Of a stretch of DNA of 64,000 nucleotides, positions 18,165 through 27,385 are shown in pieces. The first letter of the stretch is position 1. Each line of letters starts with the position of its first letter. Below the pieces are notes generated by a model. The model did no database searches. It had not been told where the DNA came from and saw only the letters and a list, made by a program, of their open reading frames with translations. The translations under genes and the position numbers were made by a program. The stretch covers positions 992,001 to 1,056,000 of the forward strand of contig NZ_JAFMYW010000001.1 of assembly GCF_017353175.1 (NCBI RefSeq), written 5' to 3'. Source of the stretch: Fibrella forsythiae (GTDB taxonomy: Bacteria; Bacteroidota; Bacteroidia; Cytophagales; Spirosomataceae).

Positions 18165-20072
18165 ATGAAAAACGTACTCCTTGCCTTAGCCCTGCTGCCT
18201 TGCTGGGTGCAGGCGCAAACCCTTCCCTGGTCGCAGCGAATGACCGCCACCATCATGGCAACGTACCCCGATTCGATGGTAGCCAAAGGTGGTCGGATGG
18301 CACACTGGGACTACGAGATGGGCCTGATGATGCACGCCGTTGAAGCCGTTTGGACCCGCACCGGCAATGCGCGCTATTACAACTACATGCTGAAAAGTAT
18401 GGACCAGATGGTGAACGAAGACGGCTCGATCAAGAATTACGAGGCCAGCAAGTTCAACATCGACTTCATCGCACCCGGCCGCTCGCTGTTGCTGCTGTCT
18501 CAGCTGTCGCTACCCAGAAAAGAGAAATACCGCAAAGCGGCAGACCTGCTTCGGAGACAACTGGCAAACCAACCCCGAACGAAAGAGGGTGGTTTCTGGC
18601 ACAAGCAGACGTACCCAAACCAGATGTGGCTCGACGGGCTGTATATGGCCGAACCGTTCTACGCCGAATACACCCAGCTCTACGACCCAACCGGTAAAGG
18701 TTTCGACGATATCATCAACCAGTTTGTGTGGATGGAGAAACACGCCCGCGACGAGAAAACCGGTCTACTCTACCACGCCTGGGACGAAAGCCGTGAGCAA
18801 AAATGGGCCAACCCCAAAACCGGTACTTCACCAAATTTCTGGAGCCGGTCGCTGGGCTGGTACGGTATGGCGCTGGCCGACGTACTGGATTACATTCCTG
18901 CCTCGCATCCACGCCGGGGCGAATTGCTAGCGATCCTACAACGCTTCATGCCCGCCGTTCTGAAATTTCAGGACCCCGTATCGGGCTGCTGGTACCAGGT
19001 AACCGACCGACTTGGTGACAAGGGGAACTACCTCGAAGCGTCGGGCACGAGCATGTTTGTGTACACGTTGGCAAAGGGCGTGCGGATGGGTTACCTGCCC
19101 GCATCGATGATGGCCGCCGCCAGGAAAGGCTACGATGGCATGCTCAAAAACTTCACTTCGACCGATGCAAAGGGTCTGGTTCACCTTGAGAAGACGGTAT
19201 CGGTTGGCGGGCTGGGCGGCAACCCCTACCGCGATGGCAGCTACGACTATTACCTGAGCGAAAAGCTCCGGCAGGACGATTTGAAAGGCGTTGGCCCGTT
19301 CGTGCTGGCCAGCCTGGAAATGGAAGCCGCCAACGAGCGAGCTAGTCTGAAACCGCGCACGGTAGCCGTAGACACCTATTTCAACCACGAATTCCGCAAG
19401 GGTGCTGATGGACAGCAGGAGCCGTATCACTACACCTGGGAAGACCGGCAGCATTCGGGTTTCTGGCTGTGGGGGAACACCTTCCGCGATCTGGGCGCAA
19501 AAACGGTATCAGTATCAGGAGCACCAACGGCTGCTTCACTCAAACATGTAGATATCTATATCATCGTCGACCCTGATACGCCGAAGGAAACGGCGAAACC
19601 AAACTACATCAGCGCCGCCGACAGTAAAGCCATTGCCGATTGGGTGAAAGCGGGTGGTGTGCTGGTCTTGATGGCCAACGACACATCGAACTGTGAGCAT
19701 GTCCATTTGAATCAGTTAGCGGCTCAGTTTGGAATGCAGTTTCTGCCGAAAAACATCAACATGGTGAAGGGCGATCAGTTTGAGCAAGGCCGCGTTGACA
19801 TCCCGGCTGGTAGTGCCATTTTCCCAAATACGAAGTCTGCTTACATCAAAGAATTAGCACCCATCAACGCAAAAGCGCCAGCCAAAGCCGTAGTCAGTAA
19901 AGCGGGCGACGTCATCATAGCAACGGCTAAAATCGGCAAAGGCACCGTGTTTGCCGTGGGTGATCCCTGGCTCTACACCGAGTACGTCGACGGGCGAAAA
20001 ATCCCGGCCACCTTCGAGAATTTCAACGCGGGTAAGGATCTGGCTATCTGGTTGTTGAAGCAGACGCGGTAG
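18165..20072 (+). CDS. GH105-type unsaturated rhamnogalacturonyl hydrolase with extra C-terminal domain
   Basis: A signal peptide (to about residue 18, ending VQAQ) is followed by an (alpha/alpha)6-barrel of about 375 residues of the GH88/GH105 family. The motif NQMWLDGLYMAEPFYAEY carries the catalytic Asp157. Such enzymes hydrate and release the 4,5-unsaturated galacturonic acid left by pectate or rhamnogalacturonan lyases. Residues about 390-635 form a second domain (DIYIIVDPDTPKET, WVKAGGVLVLMANDTSNCEHVHLNQLA, GTVFAVGDPWLYTEYVDGR) like a DUF4350/GATase-like fold, absent from minimal family members. It opens the pectin region. Confidence 0.88.
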   Translation: MKNVLLALALLPCWVQAQTLPWSQRMTATIMATYPDSMVAKGGRMAHWDYEMGLMMHAVEAVWTRTGNARYYNYMLKSMDQMVNEDGSIKNYEASKFNIDFIAPGRSLLLLSQLSLPRKEKYRKAADLLRRQLANQPRTKEGGFWHKQTYPNQMWLDGLYMAEPFYAEYTQLYDPTGKGFDDIINQFVWMEKHARDEKTGLLYHAWDESREQKWANPKTGTSPNFWSRSLGWYGMALADVLDYIPASHPRRGELLAILQRFMPAVLKFQDPVSGCWYQVTDRLGDKGNYLEASGTSMFVYTLAKGVRMGYLPASMMAAARKGYDGMLKNFTSTDAKGLVHLEKTVSVGGLGGNPYRDGSYDYYLSEKLRQDDLKGVGPFVLASLEMEAANERASLKPRTVAVDTYFNHEFRKGADGQQEPYHYTWEDRQHSGFWLWGNTFRDLGAKTVSVSGAPTAASLKHVDIYIIVDPDTPKETAKPNYISAADSKAIADWVKAGGVLVLMANDTSNCEHVHLNQLAAQFGMQFLPKNINMVKGDQFEQGRVDIPAGSAIFPNTKSAYIKELAPINAKAPAKAVVSKAGDVIIATAKIGKGTVFAVGDPWLYTEYVDGRKIPATFENFNAGKDLAIWLLKQTR

Positions 20073-20080
20073 TGAGGTAG

Positions 20081-20179
20081 CTGGCTTCGCGCTGTGTTGC
20101 TTCGCGCTACTTGCCCTTCGACTAGGCGTCCCCGACAGGCGCAGGGCACGTAGCGCGAAGCAACACAGCGCGAAGCCAG
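20081..20179. repeat. 30-bp-arm perfect inverted repeat (palindrome family B)
   Basis: Arms 20081-20110 and 20150-20179 are exact reverse complements; after one mismatch six further bases pair inward. The loop contains GACTAGGCGTCCCCGAC, also the unit of a tandem repeat at 55540. CTTCGCGC/GCGCGAAG and CCCTTCGACTAG elements recur at 47048-47171. Confidence 0.75.
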
Positions 20180-20543
20180 ATATCGCTAATCAATTCATTG
20201 GAAAAGTCTTTGCCACTCACCCAACTCAATACTTACCGCTAAGGGGGCAAATCGCGAAAGGGATGGTTGAGACATAAATGTCGAATCCCGTTCAATAATT
20301 GGCAACGTTCCCGATAACGATTGCGTGAATAAAAAAGATTAAAAACAGCTGTATCTAAAATTGGCAACTTAATCTTACATAGCCAATCTGCTGATTGTCA
20401 GATTTTACGCCCAACGAGTCATCTATCAACCAGTCTGCTTTGAGTAGCCTTTGCTCTGCCTGTCAACGCACGAGCCAGGTACGTTACTTTCCATTTCTAT
20501 CCAGCACTACTCCTTTTCTGTACCAATTTTAGCTGCTATACTC
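20180..20543. promoter_or_regulatory. Intergenic region before fructose-1,6-bisphosphatase
   Basis: No gene is visible. The part at 20300-20400 is AT-rich compared with its surroundings and is the likely promoter region. One GGTACGTT copy lies at 20478. A TTG-initiated extension of the downstream gene begins at 20451 but has no family similarity. Confidence 0.35.
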
Positions 20544-21560
20544 ATGAACGTTAGCCAACTCGAAATCTCGTCGTCGCACCCCCTGGCACTACCCGTCGGA
20601 GTTACCCTCGACCGGTACATCATGCACCGCCAAACGGCGTTCCCCTATGCCACCGGCGACCTCTCCCAGCTGCTCCGCGACATTGCGCTGGCGGGAAAGA
20701 TCATTCACCGGGAAGTGAACCGGGCCGGCCTAATCGACTTGACGGGTGGCATGGGTGTTCAGAATGTGCAGGGCGAAAGTCAGCAAAAGCTGGATATGAT
20801 CGCCAACATCCGTTTTTGTCGGGCACTTAAGAACGGCGGTGAAGCCTGCGCCATTATTTCGGAAGAAGACGAAGACATCATCTTCACGGGCAATAACAAC
20901 GGCAAATACGTGGTGGCCATCGACCCGCTCGACGGTTCATCGAATATTGACGTGAACGTCTCGATCGGAACAATTTTCTCGATTTACCGTCGGGTTACCC
21001 CAATAGGCAGTGAACCAACCATGGCCGATTTCCTGCAGGGCGGTCGGCGGCAGGTAGCAGCCGGGTATATCCTCTACGGCTCATCTACGATCATGGTCTA
21101 CACCACCGGCCACAGTGCAAATGGCTTTACGTATGATGCCTCACTAGGCGAGTTCATTCTATCGCACCCGGACATTCACAGCCCCGTCGATGGTCAGATT
21201 TATTCCTGCAACGATGGCAATCTCGACAGCTACGAGCAGGGCGTACGCGATTACCTGACCAACTGCCGGAGTAGACAGTTCACCGCCCGCTACATTGGTT
21301 CGCTGGTGGGCGATTTCCACCGGAATTTGCTGAAAGGAGGCATCTACATGTACCCGCCCACCAAAAAGAACCGCGACGGTAAACTACGCCTCCTTTACGA
21401 AGCCTTTCCGCTGGCTTTCCTGGCCGAAAAAGCAGGCTGCCTGGCCTCAACAGGGCATCAGGCCGTACTTGATGTAAAGCCCACCAGCCTTCACCAGCGC
21501 GTGCCGCTCTACATTGGTTCACCCATTATGGTTGAGAACCTGATCGGCATGCTGGGGTAA
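20544..21560 (+). CDS. fbp: Fructose-1,6-bisphosphatase, class I
   Basis: From the ATG at 20544 the 338 residues match the usual length of class I enzymes. Metal-site motifs are EEDEDIIF (near 109-116) and [23 protein letters not shown] (near 130-150), with the substrate-binding segment [29 protein letters not shown]. It hydrolyses fructose-1,6-bisphosphate in gluconeogenesis, in the cytoplasm. The longer frame from a TTG at 20451 is rejected since it adds unrelated residues. It sits between GH105 and GH78 and, with pyc, would support growth on acids and deoxy-sugars yielding C3 units (inference). Confidence 0.96.
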   Translation: MNVSQLEISSSHPLALPVGVTLDRYIMHRQTAFPYATGDLSQLLRDIALAGKIIHREVNRAGLIDLTGGMGVQNVQGESQQKLDMIANIRFCRALKNGGEACAIISEEDEDIIFTGNNNGKYVVAIDPLDGSSNIDVNVSIGTIFSIYRRVTPIGSEPTMADFLQGGRRQVAAGYILYGSSTIMVYTTGHSANGFTYDASLGEFILSHPDIHSPVDGQIYSCNDGNLDSYEQGVRDYLTNCRSRQFTARYIGSLVGDFHRNLLKGGIYMYPPTKKNRDGKLRLLYEAFPLAFLAEKAGCLASTGHQAVLDVKPTSLHQRVPLYIGSPIMVENLIGMLG

Positions 21561-21569
21561 AGGGTGCGA

Positions 21570-21674
21570 TTTTTGTCATCCCGACGACAGGAGGGATCGT
21601 GGCGTTCTTGTCAAAAGTGCCAAGCGCTATCGGGAGGAACGCCACGATCCCTCCTGTCGTCGGGATGACAAAAA
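21570..21674. repeat. 38-bp-arm perfect inverted repeat (palindrome family A)
   Basis: Arms 21570-21607 and 21637-21674 are exact reverse complements with a 29-nt loop. The right end runs into A6 and the left begins T5, so either strand could act as a terminator for fbp. The core GTCATCCCGACGACAGGAGG recurs in degenerate form near 53863-53890, which marks it as an interspersed element. Confidence 0.75.
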
Positions 21675-21752
21675 AGCCGTTGTTACACGCTCATAGCGAT
21701 AGTATGCACCCACCCCCAACTTCCCACTTACCCTTCCTCCTACCCCTCTTTC

Positions 21753-23918
21753 ATGAAAAAGTCTCTTTTGTTTGCTTGCTTACTGCTCTCATTTCTCTCA
21801 CCGGGTTTTGCCCAAAAACAGGCAACATGGATCTGGTACCCAGGCGATTATGAAGTCTGGCTGGGCAACAACATGCAGAATCGACGTACCGAACGAGGCA
21901 CGTTCCTGCCCCCGTTCTGGAAGCTCGACAGTCATTACAACCTGATCGATTTCCATAAAGATTTCGACATACCTGAGGCTGAAGAGGTAGAATTGACCGT
22001 AGAAGGTCGGTACAACGTCAAGATAGACGGCAAAGCCTTTCCGGGCTTTCCAACGAAGATCACGGTTCCCGCCGGAAAGCACCGGGTGAGCCTGAAAGTA
22101 TTTTGTCAGGATCGGGTGCCCGCTATTTTCGTGAAGGGCAAAAACGTGGTTTCCGACAACAGCTGGCTAGTTACGTTTGAAGACAAAGAATGGATCGACG
22201 AGACGGGCAAAGCCTCTGATCAGTCGGGTACAACCTGGCTAAAAGCAGGATCGTGGAATTTCAACACCGCCCAGACGCCACCATCGGCATTCAGGCTGAA
22301 CACCACCGAACAGGCAGCCGTGAAAACAGAGCGGAAACCGGGCTCCATCCTGCTTGATTTTGGCAAGGAAACATTTGGCTTCATCAAGCTGAACGGACTG
22401 ACCGGCAAGGGCAAGGTGATGATCTACTACGGCGAATCGCGGGAAGAAGCGCTGGCTACCGAAACCTGTGAAACGACCGATGAACTGCACCTGGCGATGA
22501 CCCAAAAACGTGACTCGGTCATGGAACTGACCAAGGCGTTCAGGTACGTATCTATCCAGTTCGATGGCAGCGTTTCGATCGATAATGTGTCAATGCTATA
22601 TGAGTACCTGCCCGTGGCCGACCGGGGCAGTTTCCGTTGTTCGGATGAGCAGATCAACAAGATCTACGATGTGGCGGCCTACACGTTGCACCTGAACACC
22701 CGCGAGTTTTTTATCGACGGTATCAAGCGCGACCGCTGGGTCTGGTCGGGCGATGCCTCGCAGAGTTACCTGATGAACTACTACCTGCTGTTCGACTCGC
22801 CAACGGTGACCCGCACCATGCTGGCCATGCGCGGGAAAGATCCGGTCACGAGCCACATCAACACCATCATGGATTATTCATCCTATTGGTTCATAAGCAT
22901 TTACGATTACTACCTCTATTCGGGCGACAAAGCCTTCGTCCAGCAGTTTTATCCGCGTATGCAGAGCCTGATGGATTATATGCTGGCCCGACGAAACAAG
23001 AATGGCCTGCTCGAAGGATTGGCCGGTGACTGGGTTTTCATCGACTGGGCCGAAGGGTTGAGCAAGAAAGGCGAGGTCAGTTTCGAGCAGTTGCTCTTTG
23101 CGCGCAGTCTGGAAACGATGGCCGTTTGTGCCAACATCGTCAACGATGTTCCCAACGCCACCAAGTATGCCAAACTGGCCGCCGACGTGAAGCAAACGCT
23201 CTTTAGTGCCTACTGGAATGAGCAGAAACAGGCCCTCGTTCACAGCCGGATAAACGGGGTACCGACCGAGAACGTGACGCGCTACGCCAACATGTTTGCT
23301 ATCTTTTTCAACTACCTCGACGAAGCCAAAAAACAGGCCGTAAAAAAGCATGTATTGCTGAACCCGGACGTTCCCAGGATCACCACGCCCTACATGCGTT
23401 TCTACGAACTCGAAGCCCTTTGCGCACTGGGCGAACAGACGTATGTAACGAAGGAAATGAAGGCCTACTGGGGCGGTATGCTCGATCTCGGAGCCACGTC
23501 GTTCTGGGAAGAATACAACCCGACGAAAAAAGGAGCCGAGCACTACGCCATGTATGGTCGTGAGTTCGGCAAGAGCCTTTGCCACGCCTGGGGTGCCAGC
23601 CCGATTTACCTCCTGGGCAAATATTACCTGGGCGTGAAACCCCTCACGCCTGCCTACGATACGTACCTGATCGAGCCACAACTGGGCGGCCTGGCCTGGA
23701 TCGACGGCAAGGTACCCACACCCGATGGCGACGTCAGCGTGTATTGCAGTGCCAAAGACATCCGCGTGACGGGTGCCGCTGCCGGAACCGGTACCCTTCG
23801 GTTTGCCAGTAAAGCAAAACCCATTTGCAAGCAGGGAGCCATTCGGACAACATCCGACGGAAAGTTCGAGTTGACCATCGAAAAAGGAAAGAGTTACGTG
23901 GTGAGCTACAAGCTGTAA
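21753..23918 (+). CDS. GH78-type alpha-L-rhamnosidase
   Basis: The 721-residue secreted protein (signal peptide to FAQ at about residue 21) has N-terminal beta-sandwich domains (about 25-290) and an (alpha/alpha)6 catalytic barrel (about 300-640). The acidic cluster IDGIKRDRWVWSGDASQSYL (321-340: Asp322, Asp327, Asp334) is the GH78 signature. A C-terminal beta domain follows. GH78 inverting enzymes release terminal alpha-L-rhamnose from pectic rhamnogalacturonan side chains and backbone. It is somewhat short for the family (often 850-1000) because N-terminal modules are few. The exact linkage is not predictable. Confidence 0.9.
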   Translation: MKKSLLFACLLLSFLSPGFAQKQATWIWYPGDYEVWLGNNMQNRRTERGTFLPPFWKLDSHYNLIDFHKDFDIPEAEEVELTVEGRYNVKIDGKAFPGFPTKITVPAGKHRVSLKVFCQDRVPAIFVKGKNVVSDNSWLVTFEDKEWIDETGKASDQSGTTWLKAGSWNFNTAQTPPSAFRLNTTEQAAVKTERKPGSILLDFGKETFGFIKLNGLTGKGKVMIYYGESREEALATETCETTDELHLAMTQKRDSVMELTKAFRYVSIQFDGSVSIDNVSMLYEYLPVADRGSFRCSDEQINKIYDVAAYTLHLNTREFFIDGIKRDRWVWSGDASQSYLMNYYLLFDSPTVTRTMLAMRGKDPVTSHINTIMDYSSYWFISIYDYYLYSGDKAFVQQFYPRMQSLMDYMLARRNKNGLLEGLAGDWVFIDWAEGLSKKGEVSFEQLLFARSLETMAVCANIVNDVPNATKYAKLAADVKQTLFSAYWNEQKQALVHSRINGVPTENVTRYANMFAIFFNYLDEAKKQAVKKHVLLNPDVPRITTPYMRFYELEALCALGEQTYVTKEMKAYWGGMLDLGATSFWEEYNPTKKGAEHYAMYGREFGKSLCHAWGASPIYLLGKYYLGVKPLTPAYDTYLIEPQLGGLAWIDGKVPTPDGDVSVYCSAKDIRVTGAAAGTGTLRFASKAKPICKQGAIRTTSDGKFELTIEKGKSYVVSYKL

Positions 23919-24002
23919 GGCATCAGCAACCTACCTCGCAACGCAACCTTCAGCCAAACATCAATCCATTCTCAGCAGAATAACCGCGCCAATCCGATAC
24001 GC

Positions 24003-24065
24003 TAACATCCTACAACTCCTTGAGAAAATAGCACAAACGGCAGCGGTTTATTACCATTAGTTTTG
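24003..24065 (+). promoter_or_regulatory. Shared promoter element, copy 1 (before GH127-RLP operon)
   Basis: TAACAT (24003), GAGAAAAT (24022) and the Bacteroidota -7 box TAGTTTTG (24058-24065) occur with the same 19- and 36-base offsets as in the two other copies at 30957 and 35882. It lies 22 bp before the GH127 start codon. Confidence 0.75.
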
Positions 24066-24087
24066 GCTTTTATGCTATTTACTCCGT

Positions 24088-26127
24088 ATGAATTCCATCA
24101 ATAAGCTTTTCAGGTACGTTGCCTTGTCCGGCTTTCACCTATTAACGGCGCAGGTATCGCCGGGACAGACGAACGCGCTGGTCAATACGTCGCAAAGCAA
24201 ATTTGCCCGGCTGGAAAGTCCCGATTTGAACGCACTGACCTGGACAACAGGATTCTGGGCTGATCGATTTCGGGTATGCCGCGATTCGATGGTGCCGCAC
24301 CTCTGGGATACCTACACGAATCCGACCGTCAGCCATTCATTTCGGAACTTCGAAATAGCCGCCGGGCTGCAATCAGGTGAGTTCAAAGGACCATCCTTCC
24401 ACGATGGCGATTTCTACAAAACGCTGGAATCGGTGGCGAGTATGTATGCGCTGACCAAAGACAGGAAGCTGGATGCGCAGATGGACAAGGCCATTGCAGT
24501 CATCACCAAAGCGCAGGCACCCGATGGATACGTTTACACGAAAGCCATTATTCAGCAGAAGAAGTCGGGCGAGAAAAAGATGTTCGATGACAAGTTGAGC
24601 TTTGAAGCGTATAACTTCGGCCATCTGATGACCGCTGCCTGCGTACACTACCGGGCAACGGGCAAAACGTCGCTCCTGAACGTGGCGAAAAAAGCGACCG
24701 ATTTCCTGATCGGTTTTTACAACAACGCCAGTCCCGAACAGGCGCGTAATGCCATTTGTCCGTCGCATTATATGGGGATTACGGAGATGTACCGTACTAC
24801 CCGCGACCCGAAATACCTGGCGCTGGCCCAGAAGCTGATCGACATTCGGGGCCTGTCGGAAGGGACCGACGACAACTCGGATCGGGTGCCGTTTCGCAAG
24901 ATGACCAAAGTGATCGGTCATGCTGTTCGGGCCAATTACCTGTTTGCCGGTGCCGCCGATGTTTTTGCCGAAACCGGCGATAGTACGCTGCTGGCTACGC
25001 TCGATCTGATGTGGAACGACGTGGTGAACCGGAAAATGTATGTGACGGGCGGCTGCGGTGCGCTGTATGATGGTGTCTCGCCCGAGGGCACGTCGTACAA
25101 GCCCGATACGGTTCAGAAAATTCATCAGGCCTACGGAAAAGCGTATCAGTTGCCCAACCATTCGGCCCACAACGAGACTTGCGCCAACATCGGCAACCTG
25201 CTCTGGAACTACCGGATGTTGCAGATCACGGGCGATGCCAAATACGCGGATGTGATGGAGCTGGCACTCTACAACAGCATTTTGTCGGGCATCAGTCTGG
25301 ATGGCAACAAGTTCTTCTACACCAACCCACTGAGTGCGTCGGATGAGTACCCCTACGGCCTGCGCTGGATGGGTGGCCGCCAGAACTACATCCGTCTGTC
25401 GAACTGCTGCCCGCCCAATACGGTGCGTACAGTCTCGGAAGTGAGCAATTACGCGTACAGCATTTCCGACAAAGGCCTGTGGCTGACTATGTTTGGGAGC
25501 AACCAGTTGAACACCCAACTGAAAGACGGGTCACCGCTTCGGCTCACGCAGACAACAAATTACCCCTGGGATGGTGCTATTACCATTCAACTGGACCAGG
25601 TTCCGGCCTCGTCGTTCTCAGTGTTCGTTCGGATTCCGGGCTGGTGCCAGGGGGCTACAATCAAGGTGAATGGGGCCTTGGTGAAGACGCGGGTACAGGC
25701 AGGTACGTACGCGGAACTGAACCGGAAATGGGCGGCGGGCGACCGGGTCGACATCGACCTGCCGATGCCGGTAAAGCTCATCGAAGCGAATCCGCTGGTG
25801 GAAGAAAACCGCAACCAGGTGGCGGTGAAACGCGGCCCGATCGTCTACTGTCTGGAGTCGGTGGATAATCGTAAAACGAAGCTGGCAACCATCGCCTTAT
25901 CAACCAAACTCGATTTCAAGCCGACACCTGTCCGGTTCGAGAACACCGATATGATCGCGCTCGACGGCACGGCCAGGCTACTCGACGAAAGCAGTTGGAC
26001 AAACCAGCTTTACCGCGAAGTGTCAGAAAAAGCACCGCAATCAACGCCCGTTCGGCTCATTCCCTACTACGCCTGGGCGAATCGGGGCCATTCTGAAATG
26101 GCCGTCTGGATTCCGCTGATCCGGTAA
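24088..26127 (+). CDS. GH127-type beta-L-arabinofuranosidase (DUF1680)
   Basis: The 679-residue secreted protein has the DUF1680/GH127 barrel. The four zinc ligands described for this family are visible as Glu363 and Cys365 (HNETCANIG) and Cys440-Cys441 (SNCCPPNTVRTVSE); the cysteine pair includes the nucleophile. A C-terminal beta domain starts around residue 470. Family members remove beta-L-arabinofuranose, and RG-II-targeting members exist in the set known from Bacteroides thetaiotaomicron. It is the first gene of an operon: the RuBisCO-like gene starts 12 bp after its stop. A shared promoter element lies just upstream. Confidence 0.92.
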   Translation: MNSINKLFRYVALSGFHLLTAQVSPGQTNALVNTSQSKFARLESPDLNALTWTTGFWADRFRVCRDSMVPHLWDTYTNPTVSHSFRNFEIAAGLQSGEFKGPSFHDGDFYKTLESVASMYALTKDRKLDAQMDKAIAVITKAQAPDGYVYTKAIIQQKKSGEKKMFDDKLSFEAYNFGHLMTAACVHYRATGKTSLLNVAKKATDFLIGFYNNASPEQARNAICPSHYMGITEMYRTTRDPKYLALAQKLIDIRGLSEGTDDNSDRVPFRKMTKVIGHAVRANYLFAGAADVFAETGDSTLLATLDLMWNDVVNRKMYVTGGCGALYDGVSPEGTSYKPDTVQKIHQAYGKAYQLPNHSAHNETCANIGNLLWNYRMLQITGDAKYADVMELALYNSILSGISLDGNKFFYTNPLSASDEYPYGLRWMGGRQNYIRLSNCCPPNTVRTVSEVSNYAYSISDKGLWLTMFGSNQLNTQLKDGSPLRLTQTTNYPWDGAITIQLDQVPASSFSVFVRIPGWCQGATIKVNGALVKTRVQAGTYAELNRKWAAGDRVDIDLPMPVKLIEANPLVEENRNQVAVKRGPIVYCLESVDNRKTKLATIALSTKLDFKPTPVRFENTDMIALDGTARLLDESSWTNQLYREVSEKAPQSTPVRLIPYYAWANRGHSEMAVWIPLIR

Positions 26128-26139
26128 GCCATACCCACT

Positions 26140-27384
26140 ATGGAACGCATAAAAGCTACGTATTACATTGAAACCCCATTTGACCCGGAGGCGGCGGCAC
26201 AGGTGCTGGCTGGCGAACAATCGTCAGGTACGTTCGTGGCGGTGCCGGGCGAGACAGACGAATTGAAACATCGGTTTGCCGCGCGGGTCGAGTCTGTTGT
26301 GCAACTGGAAACGGTCACCGAACCCGCTATTCCGGGAGCCGTCAGCGCGTCAGGTACGTATCAGCGGGCAATCGTAACCGTGTCCTGGTCAGTCGAGAAT
26401 TTCGGGTATAACCTGCCGGTGCTGATCTCTACGTTACAGGGCAATTTATACGAGATCCGGCAGTTTACCGGACTGAAACTCCTTGATATCGAGCTTCCTC
26501 CCTCTTACGCCGATCACTATGGTGGTCCGGCATTCGGCATCGCGGGCTGCCGTGAACTGACCGGCGTGCAGGGTCGCCCACTCATCGGGACTATCGTGAA
26601 ACCAAGCGTCGGCCTATCGCCCGAGCAAACCGCCACGCTGGTTCAGACGCTGGCCGAGTCTGGTATCGATTTCATTAAAGACGACGAATTACTCAGCTCA
26701 TCAGCCAATTCACCGTTCGATAAGCGCGTCGATACGGTGATGGACGTCATCAACCGACATGCCGATAAGACGGGCAAAAAAGTGATGTACGCCTTCAATA
26801 TCAGCGGCGAAATCGACGAGATGATGGAGCGGTACGAACTGATCGTCAGCCGAGGTGGAACCTGCGCGATGGTCAGTTTGAACAGCGTAGGGCTGGCGGG
26901 AGCCAAAAAAATCTGTGATCAACGTGTGCTGGCCATTCACGGCCATCGTAACGGCTGGGGCATGCTGACCCGTCACCCACTACTCGGCATCGACTTTACG
27001 GCCTATCAGAAATTGTGGCGGCTGGCGGGCGTTGATCAGATTCACGTGAATGGCATTCAAAACAAGTTCTGGGAATCGGACGACAGCGTGGTGCAGTCGA
27101 TCAAGGCATGCCTGACTCCGGTACTTGGCGGTTATTCGGTGTTGCCGGTCGTATCGTCAGGGCAATGGGGTGGTCAGGCTCCCGAAACGTACCGCCGTAC
27201 CCAAACCACCGATTTGCTCTACATGGCTGGCGGGGGTATTCTGGCTCACCCGATGGGCCCGGCGGCGGGCGTAACTGCCCTGCAACAGGCGTGGCAAGCA
27301 GCAGTTGATGGATTGAGTATTGAACAGGCGGCGGCAACGTACCCGGAGTTCGCAAAATCGGTGGAAAAATTTGGCGGTAAGTAA
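26140..27384 (+). CDS. RuBisCO-like protein (form IV-type, acid-sugar phosphate carbon-carbon lyase candidate)
   Basis: The 414 residues align throughout with RuBisCO large chains. Counterparts of catalytic residues are visible: Lys154 (TIVKPSVGLS, spinach Lys175), Lys180-Asp182-Glu183 (GIDFIKDDE, Lys201/Asp203/Glu204), His269-Arg270 (HGHRN), His302 (QIHVNG), Lys309 in the loop-6 position, Ser340-Gly341 and GGGILAHPMG. Overall it differs from carbon-fixing forms and no phosphoribulokinase is present, so it is a RuBisCO-like protein. A DUF1537 kinase begins one base after its stop. Known RLP partners of such kinases act on 3-oxo-isoapionate-4-phosphate in D-apiose breakdown (decarboxylase OiaX or transcarboxylase/hydrolase OiaT). 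That role is my preferred inference. Cytoplasmic. Confidence 0.9.
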   Translation: MERIKATYYIETPFDPEAAAQVLAGEQSSGTFVAVPGETDELKHRFAARVESVVQLETVTEPAIPGAVSASGTYQRAIVTVSWSVENFGYNLPVLISTLQGNLYEIRQFTGLKLLDIELPPSYADHYGGPAFGIAGCRELTGVQGRPLIGTIVKPSVGLSPEQTATLVQTLAESGIDFIKDDELLSSSANSPFDKRVDTVMDVINRHADKTGKKVMYAFNISGEIDEMMERYELIVSRGGTCAMVSLNSVGLAGAKKICDQRVLAIHGHRNGWGMLTRHPLLGIDFTAYQKLWRLAGVDQIHVNGIQNKFWESDDSVVQSIKACLTPVLGGYSVLPVVSSGQWGGQAPETYRRTQTTDLLYMAGGGILAHPMGPAAGVTALQQAWQAAVDGLSIEQAAATYPEFAKSVEKFGGK

Positions 27385-27385
27385 C

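Noticed and set aside
22878-23681. Minus-strand open frame of 267 codons
   Set aside because: Antisense to the GH78 catalytic barrel; no signal peptide or domain motif.
24373-25518. Minus-strand open frame of 381 codons
   Set aside because: Antisense shadow of GH127, whose motifs and reading frame are well conserved.
26140-27384. A true carbon-fixing RuBisCO
   Set aside because: Overall sequence diverges from forms I-III, no small subunit or phosphoribulokinase is present, and the neighbours are sugar-acid genes, so RuBisCO-like protein is the better call.
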